Source: Luteolibacter arcticus (GTDB lineage: Bacteria; Verrucomicrobiota; Verrucomicrobiia; Verrucomicrobiales; Akkermansiaceae). Taken from it: 39,832 nt of DNA. The DNA lies in the NCBI RefSeq assembly GCF_025950235.1, contig NZ_JAPDDT010000030.1:1-39832 (forward strand), written 5' to 3'. The notes under the pieces were generated by a model. It ran no database searches and was not told the origin of the DNA. It saw nothing but the letters and a program-made list of their open reading frames with translations. Of the stretch, positions 1 through 7,618 are shown one piece after another (position 1 is the stretch's first letter; every line of letters starts with the position of its first letter). The translations under genes were made by a program, and so were the position numbers.

Positions 1-153
1 CGGGGAGTACCAGTGACCTTTTCGTCACACTACGCCGCCGTTCCGGCAAGCAGGGAGGATGCCGAACACTATTGGCGTCCCGCCCCTCCGCCTTGGTCCT
101 TCAATAGGCAATCTTCGGCCGCATCGTTCCGAAGCTATTTTTCAGACAGCTTC

Positions 154-1275
154 TCAGCGTTTCGCTTTCTCGTCGCCCTTGCCGGTCCCACCGCGCATGC
201 CGAAAAACGACGTGCGCTGGACCAACGGCTTCGCGTTGCCGCGGCTGGCGACCTCGGCGTTTGCGACGCGCTTGCGATCACGGCCGCTGTCGGCACTGGC
301 AGACATCGGGACGTCATTCACCAGGGTGCGCGACGCGCTGACCGTGGAGCCATCCGGGCGCTTGAGCGCCGGCATCTTCACGGTCGAGGAATTCACCGCC
401 GCACGCACGTCATCGACATCGGGATCGATCGGCACGCCGTTCTTGAGGTATTCGCCCTTGATGACGGTGCGGCCCACCATCACGCCGGTTCCTTCACGGA
501 GGATTTTGCCATTCTGGCCGACCTCCAGGAAGATCCGGCGGTTGGCCGAGCCAGTGTCGAGCCGACCTCCGTTGTTGATTTCCTGACCCGCGGCGATCTC
601 GATGCGGGCGGCACGGGTGTCACCCATGTGCAGCACGAAGCCTTCGCCGCTGGTTTCCTTGAGCCGGCGACCGAAGCCGCTTTTTGCCACAGTGATCTTG
701 TTTCCTCCGCCGATGCGAACCGCATCGCTGGCATCGATCTGACCGCTGCCGGAAACACGCACGGCCTTGCCGGCGAGCACCACGTTGCCATTCAGCGCCG
801 TCACCGAACCGCTCACCGTCAGAGTCGAGCCAGCACCGGCGGTCATCGTGAACGTATCGCCGGCGTTGAAGGCCTGCTTGTCCACGTTCATCGTCGCAAT
901 CGTCACGTTCTCCGCGGTCACGGTGCCGGTCACACGGAGCGGCGCATTCGGAGAAAAGAACCCGACATTGCCGTTGGACGTCACGTTGCCTGCGATCGTT
1001 TGGGTGGAACTGCCGTTGAGCATGTTCACCACGCTGTTGCCGCCGACGAAGTCGAAGACCAGTTCACTGCCGGAGCCGAGATTGAACTGGCCCCAATCGA
1101 GGACGGTGTTGCCGGTGATCGTGAATATCGTCCGGGTGCCCGTCGAGGTGATCTCGTTGAGCCACGTCGCAGAGCCGGGCGTGGATAGCACGGGCACGCC
1201 GACGGCTTGGCCATGAGCGGAAACGATGAGGAGGGCCGGTACAAGCCCGGCAAGGGGGAAGAGGGAGATTTTCAT
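154..1275 (-). CDS. Secreted haemagglutinin-type (TPS-like) beta-helix protein
   Basis: A 373-residue protein with an N-terminal signal peptide (residues 1 to about 24, cut after AHGQA). Residues 30-150 resemble the filamentous haemagglutinin/two-partner-secretion N-terminal domain: a WLNEI...LDWGQF stretch, then VVNMLNGSSTQTIAGNV and NGNVGFFSPN, corresponding to the family's NRV..I.G.l.anG.v.liNP pattern. The rest is Val/Thr/Gly-rich and probably beta-helical, and the last 60 residues are basic. It is very short for an FHA-like exoprotein and no TpsB transporter gene is visible, so its secretion route is unknown. An open frame continues upstream to 1383, but ATG 1275 directly precedes the signal peptide and is preferred. 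It diverges from a sigma-factor gene across an AT-rich spacer. The domain call is moderately sure and the role (surface or matrix protein) is inferred. Confidence 0.7.
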   Translation of the reverse strand: MKISLFPLAGLVPALLIVSAHGQAVGVPVLSTPGSATWLNEITSTGTRTIFTITGNTVLDWGQFNLGSGSELVFDFVGGNSVVNMLNGSSTQTIAGNVTSNGNVGFFSPNAPLRVTGTVTAENVTIATMNVDKQAFNAGDTFTMTAGAGSTLTVSGSVTALNGNVVLAGKAVRVSGSGQIDASDAVRIGGGNKITVAKSGFGRRLKETSGEGFVLHMGDTRAARIEIAAGQEINNGGRLDTGSANRRIFLEVGQNGKILREGTGVMVGRTVIKGEYLKNGVPIDPDVDDVRAAVNSSTVKMPALKRPDGSTVSASRTLVNDVPMSASADSGRDRKRVANAEVASRGNAKPLVQRTSFFGMRGGTGKGDEKAKR

Positions 1276-1387
1276 GTCGATGCGTTCGGTGGGACTGGCG
1301 ACCGCTCGTATGTTTTTGAAAATAAAGTAAACTAAGACGCTTGCAAAGCTATCTTTTTTAGTTTTTCCTACTTTCAGCTTCACCCCA
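1276..1387. promoter_or_regulatory. AT-rich divergent promoter region with inverted repeat
   Basis: This spacer separates two divergent starts and is clearly AT-richer than its surroundings, especially 1310-1375. It contains a 7-bp inverted repeat, AAACTAA (1329-1335) and TTAGTTT (1358-1364). On the minus strand a TTGCAA/TATTTT pair with a 16-bp spacer could be a weak promoter for the secreted protein. The repeat could bind a regulator shared by both genes. This is inference from composition and position only. Confidence 0.4.
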
Positions 1388-2308
1388 ATGTCCCCCGTTC
1401 ACCCCCAACGGCACTTGGAAAAGTGCTGGGAAGCCTGCTGGCATCGTGCCCGTCGGCCCGTAGAAGGCGTCCTCGTGCCAGAGGATCAGGCCGCCAAGAT
1501 CGCCGAGCAGGTTCTCCGGAACATCTGTCTCGACTACGAAGAACTGCCCCCCGAGGCCGAGTTCACCGCCCGCGTGATCCAGGAAACCACCGAGGCCACC
1601 CGCGATCTGGTCGCGGGAATCCGCCGGAAAGAAGCGGATCCCCAGCTTCATCACGACCCGGAGGATCGCCGCTACGCGCAAAATCTCGATCTCGACCGGC
1701 TCCAGCGCACCCACCCCGAGCGTGGCTTCAGCGACTCCGAGTGGAACCGCCTGCCGGACATCCTGCGACCGCTGGCACTCGCCACCCTGCACCGCAAGGG
1801 CATCCAAGGAGCCGACGCCGAAGACGTTTTCAGTGATACACTGGTCGAGCTGGTGCGGGAGCGCGAGGAAAGCCGCCGGGCACCCATCCTCGACCCAACC
1901 GTCTTCGAGGAGATCATCCCGCTTCACTCACGGATCGTCCAATACCGGGCCATCGACTGGTTCCGCCGCAAGAGCGCCCTCAAGAACCAGCCGAATGCCG
2001 GCGAGAGCTTCGACGCCCTGACCGCCGACACGGATCGCCCGATGCAGTTCGAAGACAGCGCCGACAGCACGCTCAGCTTCGACAAGATCTACGCCGAGTG
2101 CCGCGAAGCGCTCACCCCGCTCGAGTGGCAGCTTGTCTACCACCTCTACGTCGCCCAGACCGCCACGGTTCAGGATCTCGTCGTGAACGACTCCTTCTGC
2201 GCCAAGCTCGGCATCAAGGCAGGCGCCTCCGCTTCGACCCGACGCCGCGTGATCGGCGAACTCGTGGAAGAAGCTTTGGAGAAAATCAGGGAAAATTTAA
2301 TATTTTGA
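1388..2308 (+). CDS. Atypical sigma-70 family (ECF-like) RNA polymerase sigma factor
   Basis: A 306-residue protein. Residues 125-200 look like sigma region 2: GADAEDVFSDTLVELV resembles the ECF 'DAEDvvQetF' segment, and RAIDWFRRKSA resembles the end of region 2.4. Residues 240-306 look like region 4, with LTPLEWQLVYHLYV, a divergent helix-turn-helix and RRRVIGELVEEALEKI. It is longer than a usual ECF factor (about 180-200 residues) because of a roughly 120-residue N-terminal extension that I cannot assign. The next gene, 39 bases downstream, encodes a one-TM protein that may be its anti-sigma factor. Divergent placement beside a secreted protein suggests that protein as a target. The family call is fairly likely; the details are inferred. 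Confidence 0.6.
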   Translation: MSPVHPQRHLEKCWEACWHRARRPVEGVLVPEDQAAKIAEQVLRNICLDYEELPPEAEFTARVIQETTEATRDLVAGIRRKEADPQLHHDPEDRRYAQNLDLDRLQRTHPERGFSDSEWNRLPDILRPLALATLHRKGIQGADAEDVFSDTLVELVREREESRRAPILDPTVFEEIIPLHSRIVQYRAIDWFRRKSALKNQPNAGESFDALTADTDRPMQFEDSADSTLSFDKIYAECREALTPLEWQLVYHLYVAQTATVQDLVVNDSFCAKLGIKAGASASTRRRVIGELVEEALEKIRENLIF

Positions 2309-2347
2309 AAATCGGCCCATCAAGGTTGCGATTGAAACGCTGACGCC

Positions 2348-2923
2348 ATGGACTCCGACCTTCCAGCACGCCTTCTTCCCGCCCGCGATCTTCTCGCCCG
2401 CAGCCTAGCGCTGCATCCGCGGGATTTCGCTCCGGCGATGCCCATCGGCTTGGCCGCCGACCTCACCGCCCGCTTCGCTCCGCGAATGGCAGAATCTACT
2501 CCTGCCAGGGTTTCCCTGACGGACAGGTTCCGCAATTGGCTGGCCTCGCCCGGCTTCGGCCTGGCCGCCGCCGCAGCGGTGGTGGTGGCTGCCGCCATCC
2601 CCATGATCTCGGCGCCCGATGCCGGGGAAATCTTCCGCGGCGACGCCACGGCCTCTGCCACCGACACCGTGCGGATCGCCTTCATCGGCGAGAATGCCGA
2701 TGCCCAGGCAGAGATCAAATCTTCCGGCACCTTCGAGCCGATCGCCTTCGCCGCCGACGCCGCCTCACTGCCCGGCCCCAAGGTCGTGATCGACTTCCGC
2801 ACCGGAACCGTCAACTCGGTCGACCGCGCTGGAGTCACGGTTTACTCGTGCCCTCTTCCCGCGGACGCAAAACAAGCTCCCGGGGCAGTGGCCGACGCGA
2901 TTTTCCGGCTCAGCGGGAAATGA
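2348..2923 (+). CDS. Single-pass membrane protein, possible anti-sigma factor
   Basis: A 191-residue protein with a cytoplasm-like N-terminal segment (1-65), one hydrophobic helix at about 68-88 (Ala/Val-rich, ending before PMISAPD) and a 100-residue C-terminal part that would be periplasmic. No zinc-binding HxxxCxxC anti-sigma motif is present. The layout (short N-terminus, one TM, periplasmic sensor part) and its place directly after a sigma-factor gene fit an anti-sigma factor, but sequence identity does not prove it. The C-terminal part has VVIDFRTGTVNSVDRAG, which looks like a small beta domain. The gap to the following DUF2167 gene is under 40 bases, so the three genes may form one transcript. 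Confidence 0.5.
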   Translation: MDSDLPARLLPARDLLARSLALHPRDFAPAMPIGLAADLTARFAPRMAESTPARVSLTDRFRNWLASPGFGLAAAAAVVVAAAIPMISAPDAGEIFRGDATASATDTVRIAFIGENADAQAEIKSSGTFEPIAFAADAASLPGPKVVIDFRTGTVNSVDRAGVTVYSCPLPADAKQAPGAVADAIFRLSGK

Positions 2924-2960
2924 ACTTGTGAAGACATGGGCTGAGACAACAGCGTGCGCC

Positions 2961-3899
2961 ATGCGATTTTCCGCCCTTGTCCCACTGTTCCTCTCCGCAG
3001 GATTCATCTTCGCCCAGGAAACTCCCAAGCCGGAAGCCGGGGAACCGACGCCCGAGCAGATGGCGGCGGCCTATCAGGAGCACGTCCGGGAGTTGACCAA
3101 AGACCTCAAGTATCAGGAGGGATCTGCCGAACTCCCGGGCGGCATGGCGCGTCTGGACCTGCCGAAAGGCTTCCGGTACCTGCCTCCCGCAGATGCGCAA
3201 AAGGTCGTCGTGGACCTGTGGGGAAATCCACCCGACTCCGCGACCAACATCCTCGGCATGGTCGTGCCCGCCGGTGAAGAGCTTGCTTCCCCCGAGTCAT
3301 GGGCGATCGTGCTTTCCTTCGAGGAAGACGGTTATGTCTCCGACAAGGACGCCGACAAGATCGACTATGATGACCTGCTCTCCCAACTGAAGGAGAACAG
3401 CAAGCAGTCCAATGAAGCTCGCAAGGCCGCCGGCTACGGCACCATGGATCTCGCCGGCTGGGCCGTGGCCCCGCGCTACGACAAGGAAAGCAAGGTCCTC
3501 TACTGGGCGAAGCGCTTCGACATCCCGGACGAGGATGAAGACACGCTCAACTACGACGTGCGCGTGCTCGGTCGCCGCGGCGTGCTTTCCCTCAATGGCA
3601 TCGCCGGCATCGGCCGGGTGAGCGACATCGAAGCTGCCACGCCCGCGGTCGTCACGATGGTCCAGTTCAACGACGGCCATCGCTACGCCGACTTCAACCC
3701 CAAGACCGACAAGGAAGCCGACTACTCGCTCGCCGGCCTTGTCCTCGGCGGAGCCGTCGCCGCCAAGGTCGCCGCCAAGGTGGGCCTGCTCGCGAAACTC
3801 GGAGCCATCCTGCTGGCCGGAAAGAAGTTCGTGATCATCGGCTTGGTCGGCATCGCCGTCTTGTTCAAGAAGATCTTCGGCCGCAAGAGCGAAGCCTGA
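2961..3899 (+). CDS. DUF2167 family membrane protein
   Basis: A protein of about 312 residues that matches the DUF2167 pattern: LDLPKGFRYLPPADAQKVV, VDLWGNPPD, NILGMVVPAG, SWAIVLSFEEDGYVSD, IDYDDLL, NEARKAAGY, LYWAKRF, TLNYDVRVLGRRGVLSLN and RYADFNPKTDKEADYSLAGL. It has a signal peptide (MRFSALVPLFLSAGFIFAQE) and a C-terminal hydrophobic Gly/Ala region with a basic end (FKKIFGRKSEA), so it is probably anchored in the inner membrane with the body in the periplasm. The biochemical function of the family is unknown. A GTG at 2928 would add 11 residues, but ATG 2961 sits right before the signal peptide. It ends 10 bases from the convergent pcm gene. Confidence 0.88.
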   Translation: MRFSALVPLFLSAGFIFAQETPKPEAGEPTPEQMAAAYQEHVRELTKDLKYQEGSAELPGGMARLDLPKGFRYLPPADAQKVVVDLWGNPPDSATNILGMVVPAGEELASPESWAIVLSFEEDGYVSDKDADKIDYDDLLSQLKENSKQSNEARKAAGYGTMDLAGWAVAPRYDKESKVLYWAKRFDIPDEDEDTLNYDVRVLGRRGVLSLNGIAGIGRVSDIEAATPAVVTMVQFNDGHRYADFNPKTDKEADYSLAGLVLGGAVAAKVAAKVGLLAKLGAILLAGKKFVIIGLVGIAVLFKKIFGRKSEA

Positions 3900-3909
3900 T
3901 CCTCCCGGT

Positions 3910-4626
3910 TCACCGGTCGCGCGCCTCGCCCGTCATCGGCACGAAACGCACCGGCAGGATCTCCTGCTGGTGCAGCTTCCCGTGCCGCTTCTTCAGTAGC
4001 ACCAGTTGCTGCGTCTTTCCCTCCGGCCCCACCGGGATGATCATGCGCCCGCCCTCGGCGAGTTGGTGGACCAGTGGCTCCGGCACCGCGTCCGGCGCGC
4101 AGGTCACGATAATGGCATCGAAGGGCGCCTCTTCCCGCCAGCCGCGATAGCCGTCACCGGTGCGCACGCTGACGTTCTTGTAACCGAGCTTTTTCAGCAC
4201 CTCCGCCGCTTGCTTGCCGAGCGGTTCCACGATCTCGATCGTGAAGACCTCCTTCGCCAGACCGGAAAGCACCGCCGCCTGGTAACCGGAGCCCGTGCCG
4301 ACCTCGAGCACCTTCTCGGTGCCCTTCAGCCCAAGTGCTTCGGTCATGAAAGCGACGATGTAGGGTTGGGAAATCGTCTGCCCGTGGCCGATCGGCAGCG
4401 GCCGGTCGTCGTAGGCTTCGTGGCGCTGGTCCTCCGGCACGAATTCGTGGCGTGGCACCTTGCGCATCGCCTCCAGCACCCGCGGGTCTTTCACCCCGCG
4501 CCGTTCGATTTGTTCGGCTACCATGGAGTCCCCTTTCGTGAGTTGACGTGAGTCAGCGTCTCCCGCCGCCACTGGGAAAATCACCAGCAGCCCGCCGATC
4601 CACAGCCGCAGCCACGGGAGAGCCAT
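3910..4626 (-). CDS. pcm: Protein-L-isoaspartate O-methyltransferase, exported form
   Basis: This enzyme uses SAM to methylate isoaspartyl residues in damaged proteins so that they can return to aspartate. The 238-residue protein has the PIMT signatures: MVAEQIERRGVKDPRVLEAM, RHEFVPEDQRHEAYDDRPLP, GHGQTISQPYIVAFMTEAL, the SAM loop EVGTGSGYQAAVL (GTGSGY at 110-115) and FDAIIVTCA with GGRMIIPVG. Residues 1-22 (MALPWLRLWIGGLLVIFPVAAG) form a signal peptide or anchor, so the enzyme probably acts in the periplasm, unlike cytoplasmic E. coli Pcm. The open frame runs upstream to 4842, but that stretch overlaps the divergent aguB gene; ATG 4626 is the sensible start. Confidence 0.93.
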   Translation of the reverse strand: MALPWLRLWIGGLLVIFPVAAGDADSRQLTKGDSMVAEQIERRGVKDPRVLEAMRKVPRHEFVPEDQRHEAYDDRPLPIGHGQTISQPYIVAFMTEALGLKGTEKVLEVGTGSGYQAAVLSGLAKEVFTIEIVEPLGKQAAEVLKKLGYKNVSVRTGDGYRGWREEAPFDAIIVTCAPDAVPEPLVHQLAEGGRMIIPVGPEGKTQQLVLLKKRHGKLHQQEILPVRFVPMTGEARDR

Positions 4627-4708
4627 ACCCCCCAAGCTACACCCGCCTCGGGCCGTCGCCACCGCTTCCTCGCTTGCCCCCCGCCGCCCCGTGCATTTCC
4701 TTTTCCCC

Positions 4709-5566
4709 ATGCCTCGCATCGCGCTGCTCCAGTCCCGCGGTTTCACCACCAAGGCCGAAGCCTTCGACCACCACGAAGCCCTGATCCGCAAGGCGGCCAA
4801 AGACGGGGCGAACATCGTCGTCACCCAGGAGCTTTTCCTCACGCCCTACTTCTGCACCGTCGAGGACCCGGCGCTCTTCGACCTCGCCGATCCCCTGCCC
4901 GGCCCGGTCACCGACCGTCTCGGCGAGATCGCCCGCGAATGCGGCGTCGTCCTCATTTCCTCGCTCTTCGAGCACCGCGGACCCGGCCTCTACCACAACA
5001 CCGCCTCCATCCACGATGCCGACGGCTTCCTGATGGGCCTCTACCGCAAAAGCCACATTCCGCAGGACCCCGCCTTCGAGGAGAAATTCTACTTCACCCC
5101 CGGCGACACCGGCTGGCCGGTCTGGGACACCAAGTTCGGCAAGATCGGCGTGCTGATCTGCTGGGACCAGTGGTATCCCGAAGCCGCCCGCCTCATGGCC
5201 CTCGGCGGCGCGCAGGTTCTCGTTTACCCCACCGCCATCGGCTGGCTGCCCGAGGAAAAGCCCGCCCTCGGCGATGCCCAGCACTGCGCCTGGGAAACCG
5301 TTCAGCGCGGCCATGCCGTCGCCAACGGCTGCTACCTCGCCGCCGTCAACCGCACCGGCACCGAAGGCAACACCGAGTTCTGGGGCCGCTCCTTCGTCGC
5401 CAATCCCTATGGCGAACTCGTCGCCAAGGCCTCCACCGAAAACGAGGAAATCCTCTACCACGACATCGACTTCGGCGCGGTGGAAGACTTCCGCCGCATC
5501 TGGCCCTTCTTCCGCGACCGCCGTGTCGATGCCTACGGCGACCTCACCAAGCGCTGGCGTTCCTGA
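4709..5566 (+). CDS. aguB: N-carbamoylputrescine amidase
   Basis: A nitrilase-superfamily amidohydrolase that converts N-carbamoylputrescine to putrescine, CO2 and ammonia, the last step of the agmatine route of polyamine synthesis. The 285-residue protein has the Glu-Lys-Cys triad: E41 in VVTQELFLTPYFC, K114 in LYRKSHIPQDP and C151 in VLICWDQWYPEAA. The segments around all three match the plant and bacterial AguB group very closely (for example FYFTPGDTGWPVW and FWGRSFVANPYGE). ATG 4709 gives the typical start MPRIALLQ; a GTG at 4691 is less likely. A pyrimidine-rich tract rather than a Shine-Dalgarno sequence precedes it. No agmatine deiminase gene is in the window. Confidence 0.93.
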   Translation: MPRIALLQSRGFTTKAEAFDHHEALIRKAAKDGANIVVTQELFLTPYFCTVEDPALFDLADPLPGPVTDRLGEIARECGVVLISSLFEHRGPGLYHNTASIHDADGFLMGLYRKSHIPQDPAFEEKFYFTPGDTGWPVWDTKFGKIGVLICWDQWYPEAARLMALGGAQVLVYPTAIGWLPEEKPALGDAQHCAWETVQRGHAVANGCYLAAVNRTGTEGNTEFWGRSFVANPYGELVAKASTENEEILYHDIDFGAVEDFRRIWPFFRDRRVDAYGDLTKRWRS

Positions 5567-5611
5567 CGGCTCCGGCTTGCCGCGCCACGCCTCCCTTGTT
5601 ACCTTCGTGCC

Positions 5612-5830
5612 GTGGAAGCAACCATCCGCCAAGACGCTCTGGCTACGGACCTCGCAAAGGTCCGCCAAGCCCGCGCCATGTCGCCGGAGATGAAGTTCCG
5701 CGCCGGCTACGAACTCTTCGAGGAAGCCTGCCGCTGGAGCTTGGCGGGTATTGCCTCCCAGTTCCCGGACATGGATGAAAGCAGCCGCCTCGCCGAACTC
5801 CGCCGCCGCCTCGCCTTGGCTGGATCATGA
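5612..5830 (+). CDS. Small 72-residue partner of nucleotidyltransferase
   Basis: A short, charged, probably all-helical protein (GTG start) with MSPEMKFRAGYELFEEACRW, GIASQFPDMDESSRLAEL and RRRLALA. It has no signal peptide or TM segment. Its stop overlaps the next start in ATGA at 5827-5830, so translation is coupled to the nucleotidyltransferase gene. Small proteins of this look (processing of a helical 'MSPE.K...A.ELFE.A...' core and a '.E..AELRRR' end) are, from memory, often encoded just before such nucleotidyltransferases. An antitoxin or complex-partner role is possible, but I infer it only from gene order. Confidence 0.65.
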   Translation: MEATIRQDALATDLAKVRQARAMSPEMKFRAGYELFEEACRWSLAGIASQFPDMDESSRLAELRRRLALAGS

Positions 5831-6399
5831 ACGGCACCGAGGCACTGCTCGCCCTCGTCGCGGCGTTTGATGCCGCCGCGATCCCCTACATGATCGTCGG
5901 CTCCTACTCGTCGAATTTCTACGGGATTCCGAGGTCCACCAAGGACGCCGATCTCGTCCTCCATCTCCCGTCCTCCGGCTGGACGACCCTCCCCGCGCTT
6001 CTTCCTCCCGGCATCCACATGGAAGCGCAGATGGGCTTCGAAATGGTCACCTCCACTCGCAAGGAACTCCTGCGCGTCGAAGACAGCCTCTTTGAGATCG
6101 AACTTTTCCACCTCAGCGAGGACGCCCACGATCAATCGCGCTTCTCCCGCCGCCGCCGTATTGAAATTTTCCCGGGTTCCTTCGTGTGGCTGCCCACTGC
6201 GGAAGACGTCATCATCCAGAAGCTCCGCTGGTCCAAAGGAGCGCAGCGATCCAAGGACTTCGCCGATGCGGTCGCGGTCATGAAAGTCCAAGGCAAGCAC
6301 CTCGACTGGCCCTACATGGAAGACTGGTGCAGCCAGCACGGCACCCACGACATTCTCGCCGAAGCAAAAGCCGAGGCGGCACCCGCATGGGGAGAATGA
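5827..6399 (+). CDS. Nucleotidyltransferase-fold protein (AbiEii/MNT-like)
   Basis: A 190-residue protein with the minimal nucleotidyltransferase signature: YMIVGSYSSNFYGIPRSTKD, then ADLVL (GS at 25-26, carboxylates D40 and D42), and a likely third acidic strand in FEIELFHL near residue 94. PTAEDVIIQKLRW and a KDFADAVAVM helix follow, as in AbiEii/DUF6036-type nucleotidyltransferases. Such enzymes transfer NMPs to RNA, protein or small molecules. Some are toxins, others are of unknown role. It is translationally coupled (ATGA) to the 72-residue protein upstream, which supports a two-component module. The substrate cannot be told from the sequence. Confidence 0.75.
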   Translation: MNGTEALLALVAAFDAAAIPYMIVGSYSSNFYGIPRSTKDADLVLHLPSSGWTTLPALLPPGIHMEAQMGFEMVTSTRKELLRVEDSLFEIELFHLSEDAHDQSRFSRRRRIEIFPGSFVWLPTAEDVIIQKLRWSKGAQRSKDFADAVAVMKVQGKHLDWPYMEDWCSQHGTHDILAEAKAEAAPAWGE

Positions 6400-6488
6400 C
6401 TAGCCCTGCTGTGACAGCCCAGCTTGTCCTCGCATCCCCTATCCAGGTGCTTTTCACTGATCACTGATCACTTTCCACTTCTTTTCCC

Positions 6489-6878
6489 ATGCCCGCCCAG
6501 CTCACCTCCAGCGCCCCCGTCCTGCTCGTCCGCGACGTCGTGGCCGCCGCGAATCACTATCGCGACACCATGGGCTTCCACTACGAACGCTTCTGGGGCG
6601 ACCCTCCCGGCTTCGTCATCCTCCATCGCGATGGCATGTATCTCATGCTGAAGCAGGCCGAGGACCCCGCGCATATCATTCCCCACTGGACCGTCTCCCA
6701 CAACATGTGGAACGCCTACTTCTGGGTCGATGACGCCGACGCCCTGCACGTCGAGTTCGTGAAAAACGGAGCCACCATCGACTACGGTCCCTGCGACCAA
6801 CCCTACGGCTGCCGCGAATTCGGCATCCAGGACCTCGACGGCCACGACATCGGCTTTGGGCAGGTCGTCTCAGCGTAG
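6489..6878 (+). CDS. VOC-family (glyoxalase/bleomycin-resistance fold) protein
   Basis: A 129-residue single-domain vicinal-oxygen-chelate protein. Residues 8-60 hold the first beta-alpha-beta module (APVLLVRDVVAAANHYRDTM, then GF, ending in FVILHRDGMYLMLKQ). Residues 75-127 hold the second (MWNAYFWVDDADALHVEFV, then YGCREFGIQDLDGHDIGFGQ). The DPDGH-like DLDGHDI end is typical of the family. The enzyme or binding target is not predictable. ATG 6489 follows a pyrimidine-rich leader (CACTTCTTTTCCC) with no Shine-Dalgarno sequence. It is probably a separate transcription unit, with 89 bases to the gene before it. Confidence 0.88.
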   Translation: MPAQLTSSAPVLLVRDVVAAANHYRDTMGFHYERFWGDPPGFVILHRDGMYLMLKQAEDPAHIIPHWTVSHNMWNAYFWVDDADALHVEFVKNGATIDYGPCDQPYGCREFGIQDLDGHDIGFGQVVSA

Positions 6879-6994
6879 GCGCGGTGGTAACACCGCGGAA
6901 GCCCCCCCCAAAGCCGACCTCACCCTTCGCACACAGCTTCCCCGCCACTTCCACGGAGGAACGCACTGTCCCACCAAAACGCCGCTTCCCCCCC

Positions 6995-7423
6995 ATGCGC
7001 CTCCGCCCCGCCCTCCCCACCGATCAAGCCACCCTCTCCGACCTCTACCTTCGCTCCCGCCGCACCGCCTTCACCTGGCGCGATCCCGCAGCCTTCCAAC
7101 TCGATGACTTCGCCCGCGACACCGAAGGCGAACTCATCCATCTCGCCGAAAGCCTCAGCGGCGAGATCCTCGGCTTCCTCTCCCTGTGGGAACCCGATCG
7201 TTTCATCCATCATCTCTTCATCGCACCAGATCATCTCCGCCAAGGCATCGGCCAAGCCCTCCTCGCCGATCTCCTCCAACGCCTCCCCGGCCCCTTCCGC
7301 CTGAAATGCCTCACCGCCAATCTCCCCGCCCTCGCCTTCTACCGCGGCCTCGGCTGGACGGAAATCGAGCGAGGAACCAGCGATGACGGTGACTATCTGC
7401 AGTTGGAATCCGCTATTTGCTGA
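6995..7423 (+). CDS. GNAT family N-acetyltransferase
   Basis: A 142-residue acetyltransferase. It starts MRLRPALPTDQATLSDLYLR, the usual beta1-alpha1 opening of GNAT enzymes. The acetyl-CoA loop is in HHLFIAPDHLRQGIGQALLA (motif A, R/Q-x-x-G-x-G/A as RQGIGQA), and the C-terminal motif B is ALAFYRGLGWTEI. The acceptor substrate is unknown. The open frame extends upstream to 6884, but that part is Pro-rich and unlike the family; ATG 6995 gives a standard domain start and follows a C-rich tract. Confidence 0.88.
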   Translation: MRLRPALPTDQATLSDLYLRSRRTAFTWRDPAAFQLDDFARDTEGELIHLAESLSGEILGFLSLWEPDRFIHHLFIAPDHLRQGIGQALLADLLQRLPGPFRLKCLTANLPALAFYRGLGWTEIERGTSDDGDYLQLESAIC

Positions 7424-7618
7424 ATCACTCCACGGCCACTTTGAAACGCTTCACGACTTTTGCGGAGAGCTTTCACCACGAAGAAGTCACGGCCCTTTTT
7501 CAAGCCCCCTGAAGCGCTGGCCTTGCAGTGAACCATCAGAGAATCCCGGCTGTTCCGCGGCTGCTTGACGCAGGAGAGTTGTTACTTATCAATTCTCCAA
7601 TTCGCCTCCCCGCCTTCC

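Noticed and set aside
13..1188. Long forward open frame antisense to the TPS-like gene
   Set aside because: Low-complexity Arg/His/Ala product, typical of the opposite strand of a GC-rich gene; the minus-strand gene has a signal peptide and domain match.
6455..6472. Tandem CACTGAT copies
   Set aside because: Only two and a half 7-bp copies before the VOC gene; too short to claim function.
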